Shown here: positions 31,976 through 40,609 of the stretch, piece by piece | Layout: each line of letters begins with the position of its first letter | Position numbering within the stretch: the first letter of the stretch is position 1 | DNA from: DASQFI01 sp035633215 | GTDB lineage: Bacteria > Acidobacteriota > Vicinamibacteria > Vicinamibacterales > SCN-69-37 | Length of the DNA: 64,000 bases | Direction: 5' to 3' | Assembly (NCBI GenBank): GCA_035633215.1 | Contig: DASQFI010000058.1 | Coordinates: forward strand, 1-64,000 | The notes under the pieces: generated by a model | What the model saw: only the letters and a program-made list of their open reading frames with translations | What the model was told of the DNA's origin: nothing | Databases searched by the model: none | Position numbers and translations under genes: made by a program

Positions 31976-32967
31976 TGAGCTTCGATCTGATTCTCCCGTT
32001 CCTTCGGCCCATCGCGCACCTAATTCAGGATCCGGAAGTGAGCGAGATCATGGTCAACGGCTCCCGCCGGGTCTTCATCGAGCGCAACGGGTTGTTGGAG
32101 GAAGTCGCCGACGTCCGAGTCGATGAGCGAAATCTCAAGGTGGCCGTCAAGAACATTGCCCGTGCGCTCGGCGATGACGTCTCTGAGGAGAAACCGATCC
32201 TCGACTCGCGTTTACCTGATGGTTCGCGCGTGGCCGCGGTGTTTCCTCCGTGCAGCCTCGGCGGGACGACCCTGACCATTCGCAAGTTCCAGACACGGTT
32301 CTTCACGGCCGACGAACTCGTGCGAATCGGCACCATGACGCCTGACGTGCTCGAAACGGTTCGGGCCGCGATCGTCAGGAACGAGAACATTCTGATCAGC
32401 GGCGGCACCAGCACGGGCAAGACGACGCTGCTGAACGCGCTCACGGCCTTCTTGCCGGCGGACGACCGGATTGTGCTCATCGAGGACACGGCGGAACTTC
32501 AGGTCGACCGGCCCAACCTGGTGCGCTTCGAGGCCCGTCGTGAGCAAACGAATCTGTCGGCTGTGACGATTCGGGAATTGCTGCGGGCCACGCTTCGACA
32601 TCGTCCGGACCGCATCATCGTCGGTGAAGTCCGCGGCGGCGAGGCGTACGACCTGCTGCAGGCGCTCAACACGGGGCACTCCGGCTCGCTCTCAACGATC
32701 CACGCGAATTCCGCCGAGCAAGCGCTCGCGCGGTTCTCATCGTGTGTCGTCCAAAGTGGTGTCGAACTGCCATACCAAGCGGTCCGCTATCAGATCGCTG
32801 ACGCGATCGATCTCGTGCTGCACCTTGGGCGTGATCGAGGTGCGCGCGTGGTCCAGGAGTTGATCAGCGTTGAACGCTATGAGGTGGAGCGCGACCGCTA
32901 CGACACGGCCGTTGTGTTTAGCAGGAGCGCGTCAGCGGACACGCCCGCGCCAGGTGCAACGGCGTGA
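31975..32967 (+). CDS. trbB: VirB11/TrbB-family T4SS ATPase
   Basis: 330 residues from ATG 31975 (TGATG overlap with the previous gene). IMVNGSRRVFIERNG, then Walker A SGGTSTGKTTLLNALTAF, IEDTAELQ, the His-box region LRHRPDRIIVGEVRGGEAYD, and LNTGHSGSLSTIHANSAEQA. A complete traffic ATPase that works with VirB4 and VirD4. It lies at the end of the operon, whereas trbB leads the classical trb operon. Confidence 0.93.
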   Translation: MSFDLILPFLRPIAHLIQDPEVSEIMVNGSRRVFIERNGLLEEVADVRVDERNLKVAVKNIARALGDDVSEEKPILDSRLPDGSRVAAVFPPCSLGGTTLTIRKFQTRFFTADELVRIGTMTPDVLETVRAAIVRNENILISGGTSTGKTTLLNALTAFLPADDRIVLIEDTAELQVDRPNLVRFEARREQTNLSAVTIRELLRATLRHRPDRIIVGEVRGGEAYDLLQALNTGHSGSLSTIHANSAEQALARFSSCVVQSGVELPYQAVRYQIADAIDLVLHLGRDRGARVVQELISVERYEVERDRYDTAVVFSRSASADTPAPGATA

Positions 32968-33030
32968 TTGTCGGAAGGCCGGTGTGGCGAGTCGGGCCAT
33001 CAACCGGTTGATTCTCGGGCTCGCCTCGGT

Positions 33031-33089
33031 TCTGTCAAGACTCGTCGCTTCGCTCCGACCCCGCGGGCGGGGCTAGCGGTCTTGACAGA
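33031..33089. repeat. Hairpin repeat or terminator after the T4SS operon
   Basis: TCTGTCAAGAC at 33031-33041 is exactly complementary to GTCTTGACAGA at 33079-33089, and an inner stem CCCCGC-GG-GCGGGG lies at 33059-33072. It sits 64 bp after virB11 and shares CGCTTCGCTC, the hairpin and CTTGAC with the repeat at 6558-6606. It may end transcription of the transfer operon. Confidence 0.65.
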
Positions 33090-33190
33090 GCCCTCGGTCG
33101 AGCCACGGAAGGCACTTAGTTGATGGCCCGGACGCGGGCCTCACCGACGAGGCGACGGTGATCTCTGCAACGCAGCGAAGGAGACGATTG

Positions 33191-33538
33191 ATGGCCGAAC
33201 TGTCGATCAGCCCGAGCATCGTGGTGACAATCGGACGGCAGACGCGCCTGTATCACGCCTTCATCACCTCTGCGCCCTGTCGAATCGACGCGCCATCGAC
33301 CGTGACCCTCTACGCGGCGACCCTCGCGGACGTCGCGGTGTTCGCCGCCAACGAGATCGTCCTAGACGCGACGCGCGCACGGACATGCGCACGGCTCGTG
33401 CTCGTCGATGCGACCGAACTCGCCTGGCAGCGAGCGCGCTGCCGCGAGGCGCGGCATTGGCTGGCGCCCGCCGACGAAGGGCTTGTCGGACTGAACACCC
33501 TTCAGCATTGGCTGTGGCAACGGATTCGTGGCTCCTAG
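33191..33538 (+). CDS. Hypothetical protein downstream of the T4SS operon
   Basis: 115 residues from ATG 33191, preceded by AAGGAGACGATTG. Beta-rich first half (SIVVTIGRQTRLYHAFITSA, DAPSTVTLYAATLADVAVFA) and an Arg/Ala-rich second half ending LNTLQHWLWQRIRGS. No recognised domain, signal or membrane segment. Confidence 0.55.
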   Translation: MAELSISPSIVVTIGRQTRLYHAFITSAPCRIDAPSTVTLYAATLADVAVFAANEIVLDATRARTCARLVLVDATELAWQRARCREARHWLAPADEGLVGLNTLQHWLWQRIRGS

Positions 33539-33655
33539 CGCCCAGGTTCGGGTGCGCGCGTCGGTGTTGCAAGCGCATGCGGAACACGAGCAGGAAGTTG
33601 CTCGCAACATGTGTCGTAGCCCAGGGAATCGTTCGCGAAAGCTCAGAGGTGAAAG

Positions 33656-33973
33656 ATGGCCGGACCTGAGGAGCCGACTCAGTTCGAAGAGCGTCACTTC
33701 ACGATCCATGAACTCTCGAAGATGTGGCACTTTTCAGTTGAGTTCGTCCGTCAGATCGTCAAAGACGAGCCGGGAGTGACCGAGTGGGTCAGGCAACAGC
33801 CGGGGAAGCGGCGATACCGCGTGCTCCGCGTCCCGCAGTCCGTCGTCGAGCGACTCTACCGGCGGGCGCAGGTGCGTGCGGAGGAGCAGGGACTTGTTCC
33901 CAAGTACGTTGGACGTCGGCCTCGAGCTGCTCCTGCCGAGCCTTCACCCAGGGCGCGTAGTGCCGCTCGGTAA
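33656..33973 (+). CDS. HTH protein, candidate excisionase
   Basis: 105 residues. FTIHELSKMWHFSVEFVRQI then VKDEPGVTEWVRQQPGKRRY and RVLRVPQSVVERLYRRAQVR is a MerR/excisionase-type winged helix with a basic Ala/Pro-rich tail. It is adjacent and convergent to the integrase gene, overlapping it by 185 bp tail to tail. Its role as recombination directionality factor is inferred from fold and location. Confidence 0.6.
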   Translation: MAGPEEPTQFEERHFTIHELSKMWHFSVEFVRQIVKDEPGVTEWVRQQPGKRRYRVLRVPQSVVERLYRRAQVRAEEQGLVPKYVGRRPRAAPAEPSPRARSAAR

Positions 33974-34994
33974 TCTTGATCGACGCGTGGCCAAGGAGGA
34001 TGGATACGTGAGTCAGTTCCACGCCCTTAAGAAGCAGCGAGACGGCGAACGTGTCGCGGAATCGGTGGGGATGTCCGCCCTTGATCGGTGGCTTTGCCGA
34101 ACGGAACATCTTCCTGAACACGCGATTCCAGCTCTTGACTGTCGTTTCGCGTTCACTGCGGCCGTCCCAGAAGAAGTAGTCGGGATGCGCGTTCGAGAGA
34201 TCATTCAGCGCGCTGACAGCAATGGGCGGCAGCGGGCAGTTCACGGGAGTGCCGGTCTTCTGCGTGTACAGGAACAGCTTCCCGTCTTTCAGGCGCGCAC
34301 GTTCGAGACACGCGGCGTCCTGCATCCGAAGACCGGAATAGCGGAGCAGCAGGACCATTGCGCGCGCTTTCGGACCAAACGTGCCCCATTCAGAAATCTG
34401 ATCAGCGGCATTCAGTATCCGTTCGACATCGGCGTCCTCGAACGGCAGCGTCGGTCGCTGCGTCACCTTCGGCGCCTTGAGCACCATTGCGGGATTCGAG
34501 TCGATCCAGTCAGAGTCCTGGCAGAATCTCAAGAACCCGCGGAGGTACTCCAGACGCTTTACTGCGGAGAGTGCGGAGTACGGCCAGCCATTGCGAAAAG
34601 TACGAAGGGCGTCCACGTCAAGCTGCTTGAGGAGATGGAAGCCTTTCCCTTTGCAGAACGGCAGGAGCTTGCCCTCGAGGAGCTCGCGGCGTTTGCGAAT
34701 CGTCGTCTCCGCAAGGTGCCGGGCGGTTGCATCGTCGAAGTACCGTTCGACCGCCTGCTCGACACTCGGGATGTCGACCTTGATGACGCCAACTTGGCCG
34801 GATGCTTCCCAACCGTGGACGATCGCTGCGGCGGCGCTCCAGTCGCGCGTGCCCAGCGAATCCTTCATCCACTGACCGCCGAGGGAACCCTGAGCCCAGA
34901 TGCCGCAGTTGCAGCGGGTCCACCTCCGGCCTTTTCGGCGATGGGGACAGGTCCGCGAATGGCGCCGGTAAATGGTCAGGCTTCCCGCAGGCAC
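33789..34994 (-). CDS. int: Tyrosine recombinase/integrase of the conjugative element
   Basis: 401 residues. N-terminal zinc-like segment CPHRRKGRRWTRCNCGIWAQ, SAM-like core-binding domain (about 75-180), then the catalytic domain with LLRYSGLRMQDA (Arg I), TQKTGTPV (Lys), HPHRFRDTFA (His-x-x-Arg), LLGHASIKITERHYAPW (His and nucleophile Tyr). All catalytic residues are present, so it is probably active. It is transcribed away from the att site, with 133 bp between its ATG and the tRNA-Ser tail at 35128. The C-terminal 45 residues are Arg/Ala/Pro-rich and overlap the excisionase gene. Confidence 0.9.
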   Translation of the reverse strand: MPAGSLTIYRRHSRTCPHRRKGRRWTRCNCGIWAQGSLGGQWMKDSLGTRDWSAAAAIVHGWEASGQVGVIKVDIPSVEQAVERYFDDATARHLAETTIRKRRELLEGKLLPFCKGKGFHLLKQLDVDALRTFRNGWPYSALSAVKRLEYLRGFLRFCQDSDWIDSNPAMVLKAPKVTQRPTLPFEDADVERILNAADQISEWGTFGPKARAMVLLLRYSGLRMQDAACLERARLKDGKLFLYTQKTGTPVNCPLPPIAVSALNDLSNAHPDYFFWDGRSERETTVKSWNRVFRKMFRSAKPPIKGGHPHRFRDTFAVSLLLKGVELTHVSILLGHASIKITERHYAPWVKARQEQLEADVQRTWEQVPAPPHAPAPAGRVARRRTAGRGARGIAASPAVA

Positions 34995-35127
34995 GATTCA
35001 GCGTACCACGATTCACCGCCTAAATGCGTTCCAGTTGTGTTCCAGTAAAGGCGATTTCTGTGAGTTTGATAGAATCTATTGGAGATGAATCATTCAGGCA
35101 TTTAGCGATCTCGGCTAGAGTGACGGT

Positions 35128-35149
35128 CCGAATCCCACCCTCTCCGCCA
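35128..35149 (+). other. att site: 22-bp tRNA-Ser 3' tail at the right end of the conjugative element
   Basis: The sequence CGAATCCCACCCTCTCCGCC, preceded by C and followed by A, is the T-arm/acceptor 3' half of a bacterial tRNA-Ser ending in CCA. Only the tail is present; the 5' part of the tRNA is absent. Lying just outside the integrase, with CCA pointing away from it, it is best read as the distal attachment site, with the intact tRNA gene beyond the left edge of the window. An A/T-rich stretch follows directly. Confidence 0.75.
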
Positions 35150-35445
35150 AATAAGTCATTAATAATCAATAACTTACAGCCACGCAGATCCACCGTGTGT
35201 GCTTCGCGGCCTCGAAGTCGCTGAGTCCAGACTCGTAGCTCGTCATTTTCCTGAGCAATTCGACGGCACGATCGCCACGTGTGTTCGCGTTCCACCCTCT
35301 CCACTTGGCATCCAGTCGCGTTTTCCGGCTTTGCGCCCATCGCGTGATGGGCTCAGCCTTGCCCGCATCGTCTCCACCCTTCGAGAGATGTCCACATGAT
35401 CGGATCAAGCGCAACCTGCCCGGCCACCGTGACAGGCGACGGCGT
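35150..35445. other. Intergenic stretch after the att site
   Basis: No supportable gene. It begins A/T-rich (AATAAGTCATTAATAATCAA), unlike its surroundings; a similar A/T-rich start with ACTTACAG follows the third tRNA tail at 46669. It ends at the stop codon of the VWA gene. Confidence 0.4.
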
Positions 35446-36645
35446 CTACTCGGGAAGGCGGACGACGAGGAGCGTCCCGCCGGGACCCGATCGGACCTGC
35501 AGACTGTGCTCACGCAGGATCTCGTCGAGGACCTCCCTCGGCAGCACGGCTTTCGGCTCGGCGAGGACTTTCATGGTCGGCTGGACGATCTCGGAGCTGA
35601 ACACGACGTTGAGCCCGGTGGCCTGGAGTTCGCGGAGGACGTCGCCGAGCGGCCGGCCGGCGTACTTGATCCCGCTGGTGCTGGCCGGCAACCCGGTCGC
35701 GGCCAGGTATCCCGTGCGGGCGCGAACAACGTAGTCGGGATTCTTCATACGGACTCGGACGCTGTGCCACTTGCCGTCTTTCACCGGATTGGTCGGGTAG
35801 TAGCCAATGCTGTATTGGCTGCGGAGTTCCGCAGCGATCGTGTCGAGCACCGCGTCCAGTTTCTTGCCGAATGCGGCCTCGGGGAGCTCCCATGCCCTTC
35901 CGCCGCTCGCTTCGCCGAACTGGTTCAGCACCTTCATATCGACGGTGGTGTAGTTCCGTGGGCTCGATCTGGAGTTTCTGCCCATGTCGAATCCCGGCGC
36001 TCCCCTGATCCCGATGCTGTAGACCAGCATTTCGGCTTCGCGGATGAATTGCAGAGCCTTGTCGATGCGCGTCAGGCTCCTGGTGTCTTCGCCGTCGGTG
36101 ACGAGCAGTACCGCCTTCTTCTGATGGCGGCCCCGTTTCACTTTCTGCAGCGCCTGATACAGCGAGTCGTACAGCGCCGTGCCACCGCCGACGTTCACCC
36201 CGGCCATCAGCGCGTTCCTGAGTGTTGTGCGATCGGAGGTGAAGTCGGCTTTGAGCGACGGCCCCATCGCGAAGGTCATCAGGAAGATTTCATCGTCCGG
36301 GTGAATCACCGAAAAGAAATGGTCGATTGCGCGCTGAGCTGTGCGGATCGTGCTCTGCACGCTGTGGCTCGTGTCGAGAATGACACCGATGCTGATCGGC
36401 AGATCCGCCGACGGCGCGAGGAATTTGATCGTCTGGGGCTCCCCGTCTTCTTCAACGATGAAGTCGTCGATGGTGAGATTCGGTACCGTCCGCTCCTTGC
36501 CGTCGACAACGGTCGCGACCACGTTGATCAACAGGACGTCGCCCTTGAATTGAGCGCAAAGGAGTGCGCTCAGGAGCAAAAGGACGACCGCCGAGCCGAT
36601 AACCTGCCGCGCCGAAGCGCAACGCGAAGGCGGGACTGTTCGCAT
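35446..36645 (-). CDS. VWFA-related acidobacterial domain protein with C-terminal STN-like domain
   Basis: 399 residues with a signal-type N-terminus (IGSAVVLLLLSALLCAQ). A von Willebrand A domain of the acidobacterial type follows: TIDDFIVEEDGEPQTIKFLA, then ISIGVILDTSHSVQ with the D-x-S-x-S metal site, GGGTALYDSLYQAL, AVLLVTDGEDTRS and QYSIGYYPTNP. The last 75 residues (IKYAGRPLGDVLRELQATGL then NVVFSSEIVQPTMKVLA, LDEILREHSLQV) match the STN fold found at the N-terminus of secretins and signalling TonB receptors. It starts two bases after the TonB receptor stop, as the last gene of a four-gene operon. Confidence 0.8.
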   Translation of the reverse strand: MRTVPPSRCASARQVIGSAVVLLLLSALLCAQFKGDVLLINVVATVVDGKERTVPNLTIDDFIVEEDGEPQTIKFLAPSADLPISIGVILDTSHSVQSTIRTAQRAIDHFFSVIHPDDEIFLMTFAMGPSLKADFTSDRTTLRNALMAGVNVGGGTALYDSLYQALQKVKRGRHQKKAVLLVTDGEDTRSLTRIDKALQFIREAEMLVYSIGIRGAPGFDMGRNSRSSPRNYTTVDMKVLNQFGEASGGRAWELPEAAFGKKLDAVLDTIAAELRSQYSIGYYPTNPVKDGKWHSVRVRMKNPDYVVRARTGYLAATGLPASTSGIKYAGRPLGDVLRELQATGLNVVFSSEIVQPTMKVLAEPKAVLPREVLDEILREHSLQVRSGPGGTLLVVRLPE

Positions 36646-36647
36646 GG

Positions 36648-39494
36648 CTAGAACGCGTAGCGCGTGCTGAAGCGGACGACGGTGCCGCCCAAGTTGGCCT
36701 CCGGCTTCCTGAAGGACGGGCCGGTGGTTTGGTTGACGTCGGTCACGGTCTTGAGGCCGGCGAGGTTGGAGATGTTCACCATCAGGTGAAGCCGGTGGGT
36801 GTCCTTGATGACGAATTGCTTCTGCGCGCGCAGGTTGATCACGTTGATGGCTGGCAAGTAGTACGTCCCGGCCTTGTCCGCCGCGATCAGCTGGTTGCCT
36901 TGAACCAGCGGCGTCGTCCGATTCGGATCCGCCCGCCTCAGGTCGGGCTGCCTGACGGTGAAAAAGCGGCCGTACGTCTCGCCCTTCATCGCGTTGTACG
37001 CGAAGGCGACCATCACGCCCCAGCGGAACAGGTAGCTTCCCGACGCCTTGACCGTCCAGCCCGTCGTCTGCGTGTTGTTGTTCGAGCTCCAGAACACGTC
37101 GTACGGATTCTCAGACAACACCGAGGACAAATTCCGTTTCGTCCAGTCGAAACCGCTGATCAGTTGCCAGTGAGCGCTCATTCGCTTGGTGACGCCGACT
37201 TCGAGCGTGCTGTAGGTGTCGCCGATCGGCTTGTTGGTCACATAGTAGTCGGTGGTATTCGCAGGCACGTCGGTTTCCCAGACCGTGATGGTCCGGTCGT
37301 CGCCGCCGTTGACGACTCCGTCGGGACCCGGATCGACGGCCTGGACCGGCCTGTACGATGACAACGTACGAAGCCGGTCATACCGGCCGAACGTGTTCTT
37401 CTGCCGCTTCCGAACAACGTTGAAGTAGCCGCGCAGGCCGCCGGCGATCTCCTGATCGACACCGAACGTGTATTCATCGGTGTACGAGTCCGTCAGGTTC
37501 GGATCGACGGTCGCCGGCGTCAGCTGCGCGCCGCCGGAGATTGGCTGAAGCGTCCCTACATATGCCGGCGTGATCCGGGTGGCGGCGAGCTCCCGATCCG
37601 CCGTCAGGTAGTTCATGTCCCACGCGTACTTCTTGGTGATGAGATCGATCGGATTCACCAGCGAGGAAATAAACCCCGCCGGATCCGTCGCGTATCTGCC
37701 CCAGCTGGCCCTCAGGGCGGTCTTCGAGTTGCCGAAGACGTCGTAGATGAGCGCGACTCGTGGGACCACGGTGTTGAACGTCACGACGTCGCGCGCCGGC
37801 GTGACCATCCTGACGGCGAACGGACCGACGTCGCAATGGTGATCGTCGACGCATGGCCGGTTACCGTTCAACCCGAACCGCTGCTCAGGGTAGGAGCTGC
37901 GGTACTGATCGAAGCGAATGCCGTAGTTAAGCGTCAGTTTCGACAGGACCTGAAACTTGTCCTGGAAGAACAGCGCGTGGTTCTTGAGAACGTGCACGTT
38001 CGACACTGGTCCGTTGTCGGTCGAGAACGCATTCGGCATCCCGTTTGATGTCGAGATGGAGACATGGCCGGCGGTGCCGGCCGGACCCGGAGCGCCATAC
38101 TCGGTCAATCGCGGTTCGAACCACTGATACATGTAGCCGATCTTCATGTCGTGGCGGTCGGCGTAGAGGGTGAGGTGCGTGTTGTAGTGCCAGCGCCGAT
38201 CCTCCCTATAGCTGGGCGCGGTGAAGGCGCCGCTGCGGACGAACGCGACATCGTCGCTGATCGGCGTCCTGTCGGTATGCGCGCCGAGCGGGAATTGGGA
38301 GGCGAAGACATTGACCGAGGCGTCCAGCGTCGCGCGGTTGCTGAGCATCCGCATGTAGTCAACCTTGCCGATTTGACTGCGACTATCCTGCAAGGCCGTC
38401 GCTTCGACACTGTAATTGTAGAGGCTGGGGTTGTCGAAACCGAGCCCGAACCGATAGGGTTGATACTTCCTGCCGACCTGCGTCACGAACGCCAGAGTGC
38501 TTGTGCGGCTGAGTTGATAGTTCAGCTTGAGGGTGTAGTTCGTCGTTTCGGTGGTGAAGCGGTGGCCTGGTCTGCCACCTTCGTGTGCCGGCTTGTCGTA
38601 CATCTTACTCATGAACGCGGTGTAGTGATCGCGGAATGACGTGAAGTACCAGAGCCTGTCCTTTATGAACGGGCCACCGACCTGGGCATTGATGTCGCGA
38701 TACTGCTGATAGATCTCCGCACCGGTGTAGTGTTCGAGTCGGCCAGGTTTGACGTCGGCGAAGAGCTCGCCGTGATGCGTGTTGCCGCCGCTCTTGATCA
38801 CCGTGGCCACCGCGGCCCCCGCGACCGCAACTTCGGCGGAGTTTCCCGCTCCAGCCACCTTCGCTTCAGCCAGCGCACCGTAGTCGATGTAGGCGCCTAG
38901 ACCGGCGGAGCCGACGATGTTGACGCCGTCCACGGTCGTGCTCGACTGGCCCGACAACCCGTACGTCCGATATGGCGACTGCGTTCCCGCGGTATTGCCG
39001 CCGATGTCCGGGCGCGGCATCGTGATCCCGGGGGTCAGGGCCAGCAGGGCAAAGAGGTCGCGCTGGTGGGGGACGTCGCGCAGAAACGTCGCGCCCCAGT
39101 TCGTGCCGACGGTGGCATTCCGTACATCGACGATTGGAGAACCGCCGGTGACCACCACCGTCTCTTCGATGTCGGCGATCTGCATCGTCACGTTCATCGT
39201 GAGGGTCTTGCCGAGCTCGACCTTCTCGCCTTCGTAGGCGAGCTTCTTGAACCCGGACTTCAGATACATGACCCGGTACTCACCCGGCGGCAGATACAGG
39301 AAGCGATACGAGCCGTTGGCTTCCGACTCCACCGTTCGCCGGCCCTGAATTGCGTCTCCTTCCAGCGTGATCGAGACTCCAGGCAGAGGCGCATTGGTCG
39401 GATCCACGATTCGTCCGTAGATGCCGCCGGTGAACTCCTGTGCTGAGGCATCGATGCCGACGGCCAGGAGCAACGCCATAACCAGGATTCTCAC
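36648..39494 (-). CDS. TonB-dependent receptor with carboxypeptidase-regulatory domain (Oar-like)
   Basis: About 948 residues. GTG 39494 follows GGAGG by five bases; TTG 39506 and ATG 39479 are alternatives. Signal peptide ending ASAQ, then a CarboxypepD_reg domain (GGIYGRIVDPTNAPLPGVSI, NGSYRFLYLPPGEYRVMY), a plug domain (IEETVVVTGGSPIVDVRNAT, QSSTTVDGVNIVG) and a long 22-strand-type barrel ending in FSTRYAF with a terminal aromatic. It has no N-terminal STN domain, although it sits in a sigma/FecR operon; STN-like domains are on its neighbours. Substrate unknown. Confidence 0.9.
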   Translation of the reverse strand: MRILVMALLLAVGIDASAQEFTGGIYGRIVDPTNAPLPGVSITLEGDAIQGRRTVESEANGSYRFLYLPPGEYRVMYLKSGFKKLAYEGEKVELGKTLTMNVTMQIADIEETVVVTGGSPIVDVRNATVGTNWGATFLRDVPHQRDLFALLALTPGITMPRPDIGGNTAGTQSPYRTYGLSGQSSTTVDGVNIVGSAGLGAYIDYGALAEAKVAGAGNSAEVAVAGAAVATVIKSGGNTHHGELFADVKPGRLEHYTGAEIYQQYRDINAQVGGPFIKDRLWYFTSFRDHYTAFMSKMYDKPAHEGGRPGHRFTTETTNYTLKLNYQLSRTSTLAFVTQVGRKYQPYRFGLGFDNPSLYNYSVEATALQDSRSQIGKVDYMRMLSNRATLDASVNVFASQFPLGAHTDRTPISDDVAFVRSGAFTAPSYREDRRWHYNTHLTLYADRHDMKIGYMYQWFEPRLTEYGAPGPAGTAGHVSISTSNGMPNAFSTDNGPVSNVHVLKNHALFFQDKFQVLSKLTLNYGIRFDQYRSSYPEQRFGLNGNRPCVDDHHCDVGPFAVRMVTPARDVVTFNTVVPRVALIYDVFGNSKTALRASWGRYATDPAGFISSLVNPIDLITKKYAWDMNYLTADRELAATRITPAYVGTLQPISGGAQLTPATVDPNLTDSYTDEYTFGVDQEIAGGLRGYFNVVRKRQKNTFGRYDRLRTLSSYRPVQAVDPGPDGVVNGGDDRTITVWETDVPANTTDYYVTNKPIGDTYSTLEVGVTKRMSAHWQLISGFDWTKRNLSSVLSENPYDVFWSSNNNTQTTGWTVKASGSYLFRWGVMVAFAYNAMKGETYGRFFTVRQPDLRRADPNRTTPLVQGNQLIAADKAGTYYLPAINVINLRAQKQFVIKDTHRLHLMVNISNLAGLKTVTDVNQTTGPSFRKPEANLGGTVVRFSTRYAF

Positions 39495-39547
39495 GCGCAC
39501 CTCCAACGTTCAGAACCGATACCGCACGCAGAGTAGGGCCCGATCGC

Positions 39548-40609
39548 TCACTTGCTGGTCTCCCGCTCGATCACCAGTCGGTGCCCATTGATATCGATGT
39601 GGTGACGGAGCCCGCAGGTCGGCAAGACGACGTTGAGCGCTTCGGCCAGCGTCAATCCCCTCAGCAGATCCGGCTTGCCCTGGATCACCGTTGCGCGCGC
39701 CGCCGAGAGTCCGCTGTCGGCGAACGTCACCGTCCAGGCGCCCTCACGGCTCACCCAATCCAGAAACTCACCCAGGGTCTTTCCCTTCATGGAGAAGGCG
39801 GGGGCCGCGCGTTCTGCCCACGCCCACTCGCTTCCGGTTGCGGCAATGGGGCGGCGACTGATCGATCGGTCCGATCCGTCAAGCCATGAGAACAGTTCCT
39901 GACCCGCGCCTGCTCGAGTGTCCACGCCGTTCGCGTCGGTGACGAGCACCTCGCCGTCACGCACCCGAATGCGTAGGCCAGCGCCGTCTAGCCGAACTTC
40001 GAACTGCGTGCCGATGTCACGCACGAGCCCACCCCCCGGCGTGTAGATGATGATCGGAGACCCGCTCGGCTGGGTGGGAGGCGCGCCAGCCGAATCCACA
40101 TACACGGCACCGCGCTCGAGCACGACGTCGGTGGCCGAGTCCAGGCGGGCGGTACTCGAGGCGTCCAGCCTGAGATGCACGCCGCTCGTGAGCGTCATGG
40201 CCAGCGTGCCGACGGAGGTCGTGACCGTCGAACCCGACATCACCGCACCACCGGCCGTGAATGGCCCGGGCGACCCCGTGGCCTGCTCCGTAAAGCGATC
40301 GATGTGCGCGACTCGTACTGGTGCCAGCGTGCGGATCGGACCCCAGATCGCAATCGCGATGACGACGGAAGCCGCCGCGGCGAACAGCACGGCGACTGTA
40401 AGCCGGCGGCGCCGCGTCTTCACTTGGCGGGATTGGCGGGCGATGTACTCATCGCTCCACGCGCCGTAGACCGCTGTGCGCACACGTGCGAGCCGGGCTT
40501 CGTCGAGCGGGGCGATCGGGCCGCTCGTGCCGGCCAATCGCACGAGGCGGGCCACCTCGTCGTTCATATCGCCGGGGCCCCCTGCAGCCCGGCTGTAATC
40601 TGTTGTCAT
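39548..40609 (-). CDS. FecR-family anti-sigma regulator with C-terminal STN-like domain
   Basis: 353 residues. N-terminal cytoplasmic segment with LVRLAGTSGPIAPLDEARLA and a conserved Trp (YGAWSDEYI), one transmembrane helix (LTVAVLFAAAASVVIAIAIW), the FecR periplasmic domain (LTSGVHLRLDASSTARL, IIIYTPGGGLVRDIGTQFEV, LRIRVRDGEVLV, GQELF), and a C-terminal STN-like unit (FSMKGKTLGEFLDWVSREGA, GLTLAEALNVVLPTCGLRHH). ATG 40609 overlaps the sigma stop as ATGA. It probably transmits the receptor state to the ECF sigma factor. Confidence 0.85.
   Translation of the reverse strand: MTTDYSRAAGGPGDMNDEVARLVRLAGTSGPIAPLDEARLARVRTAVYGAWSDEYIARQSRQVKTRRRRLTVAVLFAAAASVVIAIAIWGPIRTLAPVRVAHIDRFTEQATGSPGPFTAGGAVMSGSTVTTSVGTLAMTLTSGVHLRLDASSTARLDSATDVVLERGAVYVDSAGAPPTQPSGSPIIIYTPGGGLVRDIGTQFEVRLDGAGLRIRVRDGEVLVTDANGVDTRAGAGQELFSWLDGSDRSISRRPIAATGSEWAWAERAAPAFSMKGKTLGEFLDWVSREGAWTVTFADSGLSAARATVIQGKPDLLRGLTLAEALNVVLPTCGLRHHIDINGHRLVIERETSK

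Noticed and set aside
35128..35149. Complete tRNA-Ser gene
   Set aside because: No D-arm, anticodon arm or 5' acceptor strand precedes the tail here or at the other three copies.
36729..37361. Plus-strand frames over the TonB receptor
   Set aside because: Shadows of the receptor gene; no starts with ribosome sites or known motifs.
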